A stretch of 64,000 nucleotides of DNA, taken from NCBI RefSeq assembly GCF_032854445.1, contig NC_088295.1, positions 88,433,836 through 88,497,835 on the forward strand. Direction: 5' to 3'. Made by a program: the position numbers and the translations under genes. The stretch comes from Liolophura sinensis (lineage: Eukaryota > Mollusca > Polyplacophora > Chitonida > Chitonidae). Under the pieces are notes generated by a model that saw only the letters and a list, made by a program, of their open reading frames with translations, ran no database searches and had not been told where the DNA came from. Of this stretch, positions 11,801 through 23,800 are shown one piece after another. Numbering within the stretch: position 1 is the stretch's first letter; each line of letters begins with the position of its first letter.

Positions 11801-14800
11801 AGCGACCTCCCCGGCTCACTGTCAGTGTGGTCGCTGTTTGACACCATGCCTGTCTCACCGAAGCCTACCCTGATCACAGCGTCTTAGCTGAAAGCAGGGC
11901 AATATGAAAGCAACCCTGCAGATGTTTTATTTTGTAGTGCTCTATTCTATAGTCGGAATTGTTTTCGAGAAACAAATCCTAGTCGTGAAGCACGTCCGTA
12001 ATATGTAGCATCGCATTTTAACACCCTTTGTAAAAACATCATGGTTTCGTCCAGGAAAAGTGAAAGTGGAGGCGTTTTTAGCTGTTAATGTATACCGCAA
12101 TGTCGTTTTTGTTATAATTACGAAAACATTTTTCTGCTACCAAGGTAATAGAATAGAAATAATGTTCACGTCAGGGTAGTCTAACGGTAGTTTTACATCA
12201 AATCGATGTGGAAGAATTTATATTTTAGGTCTTAGGCTTCGCTACCGTTAGACTACCCTGACGCGAACATTATTTCTTAAATGAATCAATACGAGTCTTT
12301 ATTTTTTCCAGGTTTTAAATCCAGCCGTTGATCTGAAGGAGGGAGAATCTGTCATTGTTCAGCTCCAATCCACCGTGCCTGTTCCCTGCCAGATATTTCT
12401 GGCAGGGAAGTGTACTGTTCGCTTCATTGACCTGAGAACAGATGTAAATGATGGGTGCAAGACAACAGAAAAAGCGAACTGTGGATTTGAGTTGTCAGCA
12501 AAGAACTGGATGGCCATTCACGAACTGACGGTGACAGCGAAGTTCGACGGCATGTTCGGTAGTCGCATAAGCCAACTGTTCCTGACCTCAACACCCCCAG
12601 CCTTCAGTGCGCCCAACCACGTGTGGGCTGACGTCAAGCCCCAACCAGTCGTTGTGAGTAAGCCCAGTAGGGAGTTGTTCTTTGCCAATGTCTTCAGTTA
12701 TGACATCACAAATGCGTGTGCTTAACATCTGTGATCGACCCACAAAGCTGATTTTGGTTTAATTAACAATTTTAACGCACACATGTGGACATTAGGTGTT
12801 GAAATTGGTGAAGAATAGGACGTGTTAAATTAATACAAGGCTGTCGTAATTCAAATTTCATATCAAAGCTGTTAGCGGGGGCTCACGCTGTTAGCGTGTT
12901 ACCATTTCTGGTACCCTAACAGAAAAACAAATGCGTGGTAAGAATGAAAAAGGAGAATCTGAGTTTGAGCCTGAGACTGCTAGATAGTATATGTATTGGG
13001 CTCCGTACTGAAAAGCAGTGAACAGAAAGAATCTGCTGTTTACAAATGCCGGCGCTATTGTAGTGTACAACTGATAGTCTAAAAGCCGACGGGAAGAATG
13101 CATTGTTGCAGCTTTCCTTCGTCTTTGCCTGCTCCACTCCTATGTCAGGTGAAAGGGAGAGGGTAAAATTTCACCATACTTTTACTATACAAGAAATATT
13201 GGCCGTAACTCAAATCCGCTGACATACATATGAAAGTCAAGATCACGGGCTACAGTTTGGTGCAGATCCTGTTATTCTGGCGTCTATAGTGAAAATAATA
13301 AAGTGAAAATTTTACATAGGCCTACATAGCTATCCAACCATCACTTTGGAATGGTAATTTACATTTAAAACGGCCTTCGGCCATTGAGTTTTTTAAAAGA
13401 ACAAACTTGGCTGTTTTCATTTTTTCCCCACTCCTTTCAATATCTTAAAATCCCGGTAAAAGTAATGACATATTTGGATTCAGCCTACAAAATTACAGTA
13501 AAGGGGAAGACAATTTAAATATCAATCAAATATCATGGAAGAGAGTTCCTCGCAGGCGCATGCCATAAAAAAATTATAATATGTACCTCAAGTTGATAAA
13601 TTATAAATAAAGTCAGCGCCAAAATCCGCTGTGGGCGACTCCATTTTGCCTAGAAACTAGTCCTGAAGTCTTGTGTGTTAGGAGAAGAATTGCCGCCGGA
13701 AACCGCCGAAGTGCAGTTCGTACATTTCCGGTAGTAGGTAGGTGAAGGTAGTGAACAATACAGTTCGTTTTCCGCTTGACGATCAGGAAACCGGAATGTT
13801 GGACGTACGTTCCGAGTTTACGCGAACAAGCCGGCAGTTTTAACGGCTCTCATTGGCTGAGGGGCAACAACCCCCCAGTATAAATTACAGGGTGTTAAAG
13901 ATGGAGGACGCGGTGGATTCGCCGTTTTCAGGCATTACGTGTATGGCAGGGGAAAATCGCAAAATTATGCAGCAGGCACCACCAAAAATGTGCTCCTTTC
14001 AGCCTATAGTGTCATGTTTTAAAGTTTTCTTCTCCTTTAAATAAAATCAAATATGCATTATCACAGGATAAAATTAACGAGAAAATGAAAAACAGTGAAA
14101 AATGAGTAATGTGACCTATTAAGGATGGCTGCAGAAGCCGAATTTGCATACGGAAACCCATACTAATTTTTTCAAGGTTGTCTATTAAACGCAAAATATG
14201 CAGCACAGCACGTGATCCATCAACAATCGCACAGCAGCAAAATCTTTGCCAAGATTTTAGTGTTGTTCTGATGAGCTTGGTTTTTCTACATTTAGCAGTT
14301 TGGTGATTTATTGGAGTTTGAAGTTAGCGATGAAAAATAATCCAAACAATTTTCAAGACGGCGTGTGAATTTAATACGAAAAACATATTGCAAGTCAAAA
14401 CTTGTGTGAATTTGGCAGTAATTTGCACCCTGTAGTATTAACGATTAGGAAAGACACATTTTATAATCGAGCACAGATGGTGGTATTCTATATCTATTCG
14501 GAGGAGGGGCTTATTTGGCAAAAGATGACAGCTCATGGAATATCTTGATCATGTGCACAAGTTCGGATGTACCAATAATATCAAAGAAAATAAAACAAAA
14601 TAAAAGAGCGTCAAAAAAGACCATGAAAGACTGTATCTGAGAATATCTACTATTATAATTTAAAATCCATTGAGCAAAAGCATTAGGCAACGTTATTGTT
14701 CACCCAAGAGCGATAGGCAGTGATCGAAAACACTTAGCAGAAATATACACTAGTATTATTTCTTAGGCATATTAGGTCTATGCGGTGTTTATATTATAAT

Positions 14801-17800
14801 CATCATTTGTAATCATTATATTGCTGTTAGTTTTATTACCTTGTCATATGTTATTTCTTGTAATTGTTTTCAGATAAACATCATCGATGAAGATGCTCTG
14901 ACCCCAGGATCATATTGTACATTACAAAACGACCCCCATTTTAGATCGTTTGATGGAAGGTAATCTTGACCTCCTAATCACGTTAATTTTGACATTTTAC
15001 GACAATGGCTGCGCGCTCTGAGATACTTTCTGAACTATAAAGGAATGCATGGAAAGTGCATTAGGTAGGAACCCATTCAAAATATTCAAAATCGCCCCAA
15101 ACTGTTCGTATTTTGCAGAATGAATGACTTAAGTATGGCTTAAGGACAGCAATATTTCAACCTTGTCTTGGCCACCTGTCTTGGAGCGAATAAACCACTT
15201 ACTCACATTGGTCACATTTAATGCAGTTTCGTAGAACATATGGGGAGTAAAGTTGTTTGAGAAAGATATTTTGAGCTCATTTTCTTTGGATATCTCTCAA
15301 CAATGGAGGTAAGGAAAATCTGGAAGGTCAACATTTTGCATTAATGTATGTCGCTTGTCAGTTGTTACGTTCCTGTGGCATTATATTTAAGTTCAAAAAT
15401 GCGTTCTCTGCCTCGAAAGCAATTTGTAGACCAATTCTCAATTCCACAAAAGGTATTAATTTGTTACACAGACGATTTGACGTACAAATGCCCGGCGAGT
15501 TTGTGTTGTACCGCCACAAGACCTTACCTATAGAGGTAAGTATGTTTCATTTACAACATTATTATTGCGCATTTATATAGAATGTGGATGTACAATTATT
15601 GAAGCCAAAGACAATGACTCTGTCTTGCTCCCAACCGTCTTGGATATGGCGAACTCTTAAAATAAAGGAACTATGACTGAAAATCTGTTGTTAACGAAAC
15701 ACCAGAATGCGGTAAAAAAAAAGATGTAACAGAGGGACGTTACTTTTTTGTGAATTTTGTTGTGTTTGATTTGGAAAGAAGATGCATGATGAAATTTCTG
15801 ACTGATAAAACTAATTTTTTGACGATGTTATTTCTGATAGAGACATATGCCAGTCTTGTCCATCAAGGCACCCACAACCATCCGTTGGTTTATGTTATTA
15901 TATAAATTTTGAATGAATTATTTACCCATATAAGAAGCATACATACGATCATGACTTGATAACACCACATAATGATGTTTATTTCAGGTGCGTGGATATT
16001 TCCAGCTTTGTGGGACAATCCCATATTGTATTTGTGGTGCCGCTGTTAGATCAGGCGAGCAGATTTTTGTGTTTTCTACCTGTAAAGATAACCTGGCTTA
16101 TCAGACAACCCGAGTGCGGGTGTACGGCTGCAACAGGAATCAGATGAGAGTCACCACATCGAATAACGGCACGAAATACAAGGTATGACAGACTGCAGCG
16201 AAGAGAGCAAAACCAGAGCAGGGACGACAGTTGGCAAATGGTCACGCGTAATCGCTGAAATACGGCATCTAGTAAGGCCTCATTCAAACTGTCATTCTAA
16301 CTGTAAATAGCAGTATGTTCGACTGTTCAATGGTCTGGAATTACTCCAGTCTAGTACCTGGACCCTTACCCCCCCTCGTCTAACAACATAGGGTCGAGTG
16401 CTGACTACCTTCATTGTACAACTTGCCGCTGTTTCATTGGCTTGCGAATTCTTTTGTCAGAAGCCTTACTGTGTCATGATACAACCTCTATAAGGACAGT
16501 GTGTCTCGTTTTCGCAGTTAAGGAATTCATTCTTGGTTTCACACATGTGACGGATAAGTAGGCAATGACAGACTTGACAGACAATGCAATCATGACAACC
16601 CCTCGATATGTACCTGCGGCAGTTTGTCCCTCAGAAGGTAGGAAATAATTTCGAAAATGAGAGATTTTCTATATCCCGTAGGGCGATACAGCAATATAAT
16701 CTAAACACACCTTAAAACAAACCGCCCATTTGGGTTGAATGAAATTTTGCATTTCTTACTTTGTTAATGCGCTACAGATTTATTTTAGGACAGATGTAAT
16801 CTGATATAATCATGTTAGGTCACGGGTGTATGATACTGATAGCTGTACGCTTTATGGCCATGTCAGTGAGCGATTCCAAAAAACCTTGAAGTAAGCATAA
16901 AAGCTGACACTATATATACATAGAGAAAAAAGATATAGGACACAATTATTACAGAAAAAAATTCGAAGATGAGGACGAGCAACACCACTGAAACACGGCT
17001 CTTGTGTCCACGAACATCGCCTTGACCGAGCGCCAAACTAAAAGAAACACCTGCCCTTTGAAAACGGAACAGAATTATACTCTTTGAATGGGTATCAGTT
17101 GTATTTGTTTTTATTTTCTCATTGTCACATTGCTTGATACCGATAGTACGGGAGAGCTCCTAGGTTTTGTGAGGTCACTCTAGATAGCTGTAACATGGCA
17201 AAATGGCGTCACCAAATGAGTGGATAGGCACTGACAATCATTTGCTATTTATTTTGTTGATAAGCGGCGTAGATTTTTTAAAATATTTTTAGAACATTTC
17301 TGCAATACTATTTTATTAGTTAATTCAGATTTAGTGGCTGACTTTATGATCATAAATAGTTGATCTGTTTGGGAAAGAAAAATCTCTTGTTCAAGACAAA
17401 TCTGCCAACCAGCCAATCATAGGCTACCACGGAGGCAACGGCGGTGATATGTACTTGACCCTTAACGTCAATCTGGTCAAGCGTCTGGATTAGAATTACT
17501 CAAAATGCTGTGCCGACCACTAAGATCCGTTTTCTTTTTCTCATGATTATATTATTTTTAATTTAAGTTAAAATACACATATATGGTCATAAGAAGGGTG
17601 TTTGTGATTTACATGTGGACATGTGGACATGTGAACGTTAGCACCTATAATGAGTCCAAATCTGATACAATATAAAATGTACGTATGTTTTTAGTTAATG
17701 GTCCTCGATTTAGGTTCCACTTGTCCTATCATAATGCACGCTAACAGTAACTATATCTGTTAATGCTGTTCTAGTTGGCCTATCACAGAGGAGGCTGGTG

Positions 17801-20800
17801 ATTACGATATCTGGTCATTGCCGAACTAGTTAGTCTATCAGAGAGCAGTCTGACAGTCACGATATCTGGTCATTGCCGGTTTAGCTGGCCTATCAGATAG
17901 CAGCCTATCAGTAACTACATCTTTTAATGCTGTTCTGTGTAGCCCATTAGAGAGCCTGCCCGCGATTACGATATCTGGTCATTGTCGATCTGGTTGGTCA
18001 ATGAGAGAGCAGTCTGACAGTCACGATATCTGGTCATTGTCTGTCTAGTTGGCCTATCAGAGAGCAGGCTGGTGATTATGATATCTGGTCATTGCCGGTC
18101 TAGCTGGCCTATCAGACAGCAGTCTGACAGTTTACAATGTCTGGTCATTGCCGGTCTAGCTGGCCTATCAGACAGCAGTCTGACAGTTTACGATATCTGG
18201 TCATTGCCAGTCTAGCTGGCCTATCAGAGAGCAGACTGGCGATTACGACATCTGGTCATTACCGATCTAGTTGGCCTATCAGAGAGCATGCTGGCCTATC
18301 AGACAGCAGTCTGACAGTCACGATATTTGGTCATTGCCGGTCAAGTTTACCTCTGAGAGAGCAGTCTGACAGTCACGATATTTGGTCATTGCCGGTCTAG
18401 CTGGCCTATCAGACAGCAGTCTGACAGTCACGATACCTGGTCATTGTCGGTCTAGTTGACCTATCAGAGCGCATCGGTTACGAGTGACCGTTTGACAGCT
18501 TGACATCACAATGCCGTCACAGCCCTGATTTTACTCTCCGTGCACTACGTCTTTAACCATATTATATCTAGTCATCGCCGTTGTAGTTGGCCTGTCATAG
18601 GGCAATCCCCAAAATCACCATCATTGTCCATTGCTGCTCTAGTTGGCCTGTCATAAAGCATTCCCCAAAATCACCGTCATTGTTCATTGCTGCTCTAGTT
18701 GGCCTGTCATAAAGCATTCCCCAAACTTACGGTCATTGTTTATTGCTGCTCTAGTTGGCCTATTAAAGAGAGGTCTGACAGCCACTATACATGTATCTAA
18801 TGATTAGAGTTACAGATTGATAATCAAAGAGCAGTCTGAGAGTCGATATCTGTTCATTGCCTTTCTTGTTGGCCTAAAATAGCATAAAATATCTCACATT
18901 TGACATTTGAGTCCATAGTGTTTAGTCGGTGACTGTTTGATTCCCCATACACTGCTGTTGGTTACATTCTACAGGTAGAACTGCCTACTGGTCTGGCAGT
19001 TGAGATCAGGAACGGTTACATCAAGATCATCCCCTCCCCAGCTGACGTAGGACAGGTGACAGGGCTGTGCGGGAACTTCAACGGGAATGCGGAGGACGAG
19101 TACATAGACCCGAATGGGATCCGGCACAGCAATGACTGTGACTTTTTTTTATTTAACCGTAGCCATTTTTGTGTTGTAAATAACTACGGGTCGACGTGGA
19201 GGTAAAGTTATTCTAATATTATGTTTTAAATTTTCCACCAATACCTATTCATTTTGTCTGTACATTGATTAGTCATCTCTCATCACTTTTGCTTAACTTC
19301 GTAAATATGTCTGCATCTTTCGAGAACTTTTCTTGCAAATTTACTTTATTTCAATTTATTGCATTTTCACGTTTCGAAGTTTTGTGAAGATTTGCTTCAA
19401 ATCTATATTTCGAAAGCAGTTTGATGCGTATTGGGTTTCACTTGTCTTGGAAAGCTTAAATACTAAAAACAGAATGGTCATAAATCATTTCATTTGCCTG
19501 TACGGCAACTGTGTAGTAACTGTGCTACTGCTGAACCACAACTGCTCAGTAACTGTGTAGTAACTGTGCGACTGTCCGGTTACTGTGTAGTAACTGTGCT
19601 ACTGTTGCACCACAACTGCCTGGTAACTGTGTAGTAACTGTGCGACTGCCCTGTAACTGTGTAGTAACTGTGCTACTGCTGAAACACAACTGCTCAGTAA
19701 CTGTTTAGTAACTGTGCGACTGCCCGGTAACTGTGTAGTAACTGTGCTACTGTTGCACCACAACTGCCTGGTAACTGTGTAGTAACTGTGTGACTGCCCG
19801 GTAACTGTGTAGTAACTGTGCGACTGCCCGGTTGCTGTGTAGTAACTGTGCTACTGTTGCACCATAACTGCTCAGTAACTGTGTAGTAACTGTGCGACTG
19901 CCCGGTAACTTTGTAGTAACTGTGCTACTGCTGAACCACAACTGCTCAGTAACTGTTTAGTAACTGTGCGACTGCCCGGTAACTGTGTAGTAACTGTGCT
20001 ACTGTTGCACCACAACTGCCTGGTAACTGTTTAGTAACTGTGCGACTGCCCGGTTACTGTGTAGTAACTGTGCTACTGCTGAACCACAACTGCTCAGTAA
20101 CTGTTTAGTAACTGTGCGACTGCCCGGTTACTGTGTAGTAACTGTGCTACTGTTGCACCACAATTGCCTGGTAACTGTGTAGTAACTGTGCGACTGCCCG
20201 GTTGCTGTGTAGTAACTGTGCTACTGTTGCACCACAGCTGCCTGGTAACTGTTTAGTAACTGTGCGACTGCCCGGTTACTGTGTAGTAACTGTGCTACTG
20301 TTGCGCCACAACTGCTCAGTAACTGTGTAGTAACTGTGCGACTGCCCGGTTACTGTGTAGTAACTGTGCTACTGTTGCACCACAACTGTTCAGTAACTTT
20401 GTAGTAACTGTGCGACTGCCCGGTTACTGTGTAGTAACTGTGCTACTGCTGAACCACAACTGCTCAGTAACTGTGTAGTAACTGTGCGACTGCCCGATTA
20501 CTGTGTAGTAAATGTGCTACTGCTGAACATAACTGCCTGGTAACTGTGTAGTAACTGTGCGACTGCCCGGTTACTGTGTAGTAACTGTGCTACTGTTGCA
20601 CCACAACTGCCTGGTAACTGTTTAGTAACTGTACGACTGCCCGGTTACTGTGTAGTAACTGTGCTACTGTTGCACCACAACTGCTCAGTAACTTTGTAGT
20701 AACTGTGCTACTGCCCGGTTACTGTCTAGTAACTGTGCTACTGCTGAACATAACTGCCTGGTAACTGTTTAGTAACTGTGCGACTGCCCGGTTACTGTGT

Positions 20801-23800
20801 AGTAACTGTGCTACTGTTGCACCACAACTGCCTTTTAACTGTGTAGTAACTGTGCGACTGCCCGGTAACTGTGTAGTAACTGTGCTACTGTTGCACCACA
20901 ACTGCCTGGTAACTGTTTAGTAACTGTGCGACTGCCCGGTTACTGTGTAGTAACTGTGCTACTGCTGAACCACAACTGCTCAGTAACTGTGTAGTAACTG
21001 TGCGACTGCCCGGTAACTGTGTAGTAACTGTGCTACTGTTGCACCACAATTGCCTGGTAATTGTGTAGTAACTGTGCGACTGCCCGGTTGCTGTATAGTA
21101 ACTGTGCTACTGTTGCACCACAGCTGCCTGGTAACTGTTTAGTAACTGTGCGACTGCCCGGTTACTGTGTAGTAACTGTGCTACTGCTGAACCACAACTG
21201 CTCAGTAACTGTGTAGTAACTGTGCTACTGTTGCACCACAACTGCTCAGTAACTGTGTAGTAACTGTGCGACTGCCCGGTTACTGTGTAGTAACTGTGCT
21301 ACTGTTGCACCACAACTGCCTGGTAACTGTGTAGTAACTGTGCGACTGCCCGGTAACTGTGTAGTAACTGTGCTACTGTTGCACCACAACTGCTCAGTAA
21401 CTGTTTAGTAACTGTGCGACTGCCCGGTAACTGTGTAGTAACTGTGCTACTGCTGCACCAGATCTGTCTGGTAACTGTATGATAACTGTGCGACTGCTGC
21501 ACCACAACTGCCCGATAACTGTGTGGTAAGCGTGCCACTGCTGCACCACTGCCCGGTAACTGTGTAGTAACTGTGTGTCTGCTGCACAACTGCCCGGTAA
21601 CTGTGTAGTAACTGTGCGACTGCTTTATTTGGAATAATGAACAAAGGGATTCGGCACAGCAATGACTGAGACTACCTTTTAGCCAAAGTATTATATGTGG
21701 TCAATAAATAAGAAGAGACACTGAAATAATTCCAACTTGATTTGACCATGATTTGCACGGTTAGTACGACTTTGATTGGATCTGATTTATCAGATCCATT
21801 TATTTGGTACATGTTGACTGTATGGCAGCTATTATTGAAGCCTTTTCCATACAACCCCCTAACAGCCCACTAACTGATGGAAAACACCACAGGAGATGGT
21901 AAAGTGTCCTAAAAAAACGATATTTCTGAATTTCAAAATGAACAAGATGCAGTATGTCCGATTTTGTATAAGTAGGCAATGAGATACAAACCCTTGGCCA
22001 ACTGGATTGGTCCACCATTTTCACAACGTTCTTTGAAAAGACACATTATTTTGTGGATAATCTGCCCGCTGTTTCTGCTTGTTTTCTCAATATGTGAGTC
22101 TAAGAAGTCCATAATATACGCTGGGTGAATGGCTTTAATTGTGTTTAACTCTTTTCCTATCGTACAGTTTCGTAAGCTGTACTTTCTTTGAAGATTTTAG
22201 TTTTAAACAATGTCAGGTATCACTCCACGGTATACAGGAGTTTTGGACTTCAGCACAAAATGGTCTTGATCTGTTGATCGCTGACGTTGGTCGGGTACAT
22301 GATGGTTTTGATCTGCTGATCGCTGACGTTGGTCGAGTAAATGATGGTTTTGATCTGCTGATCGCTGACGTTGGTCGTTTACATGATGGTTTTGATCTGC
22401 TGATCGCTGACGTTGGTCGAGTACATGATGGTTTTTATGGGTTTTACCTGTTTTCCTCCATGCACCTACTAACTTGATAGCCGTCGATAAAAAAAACGAC
22501 GAAAGCGTAAAACCGCCACCATGCAACGCACTCTGAAAGAAAATGTGGGAGCTGTCAGTCTTTAGCAGTGTTGATCTTTATTCTCCGCTTATTCTCCGAT
22601 TTTCAGAATTAAAACCACAAAGGAGTCGTATTATGGCTATCCTGATATCGACCTTGACCCAGCCCAGGTGGGTGAATGTCATTGCACGACCCAAATGTCA
22701 CAGATATCACAGGAAGTGAACTGTAGCAGGGTGTCCCCTCAGCAGTGCGGCATCCTGGACCCCGTGGTGACGGACGAATACTGTACTCAGATTCCACCGT
22801 CGTCGGCCCGGCGGAGAAAGAGACAAGTAGAAAACAGCGATGGTTTGAATGACGACGATGTTAGACCCGTTTTCCCGTTGTACACGGACACCGAATTTAC
22901 GGTAAGAATGTAGACTGGACTTCATTACTGGATACTGTGACGTAATCGCGTCCATTCATACACGGTAATCATTTACAGAGACAAATTACACCAATGTAGA
23001 CCCATCTGTGGCCATTGTAATCAAAAGCAGTCCATTGCGTCGTGAATTAAATATAATAAGATGTCAACAGTTTGGAGAGGGAGGGGAGAGAGGTCTCCGT
23101 GGCCTAGTGGTTAGCGTGCTAGTGCAGCGCAATTGCCCAGGACCCTCTCACCAATGCAGTGGCCCTGAGTGCAAATCAAGCTCTCTCTGACTGACTGAAT
23201 GACCTATATCTGGCGGGGATTGACTTTGATTCAAAGTGACCTCTGACCTCTACGTGATTTCTACGCCTTCCCTTTTGGAAGAACTGTTCCATACAAATAT
23301 ATACATATATCCCATGATTTATGTGTTGCAGAAGAGGGTGGGTCACATTGTTTACGTAATGATTATATCTGTTGGGGTTTGTCAATCGGCAGGTACCTAA
23401 ATGGATCAATGGATGGAATGAGCAGAAAGCTAGACAGCATTGTGTACGCTTTTTTCAACGGTCCCCTGCGTTTCAACCTTGTTCAAAAGTCAGTAACTTG
23501 GAAATGGATCTTGACATCCACTTTTGCACTATCGACGTGCTGGTAAGTTGGACGCACACAATGAAAATGATATGAATAAAACGGATAGTATGCAATATAT
23601 GTTAACGTGTCAGCCAAAGAGTACGGCATGCCATATCCAGAAACTCATATGTGGTGAACAATAAAGATTCTTCTAGGCTGTCTGCAAAACTCTCAAATAA
23701 TGAAGATTCTTCTAGGCTGTCTTCAAAACTCTCGTATAGTGAAAATTCCTCTAGGTTGTCTTCAAAAACTCTCATATAGGGAAGATTCTTCAAGGCTCTC

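Noticed and set aside
19747..21662. Several minus-strand open frames rich in TQLLHSYRAV
   Set aside because: By-product of the 74-bp array in intron 10.
22139..22526. Overlapping open frames on both strands with 14-residue repeats
   Set aside because: By-product of the 42-bp repeat within intron 10.
23090..23190. Possible tRNA gene (also at 54208, 50112 and 25432)
   Set aside because: A and B boxes are present, but no cloverleaf with acceptor stem can be drawn and the sequence continues into SINE bodies or is broken.
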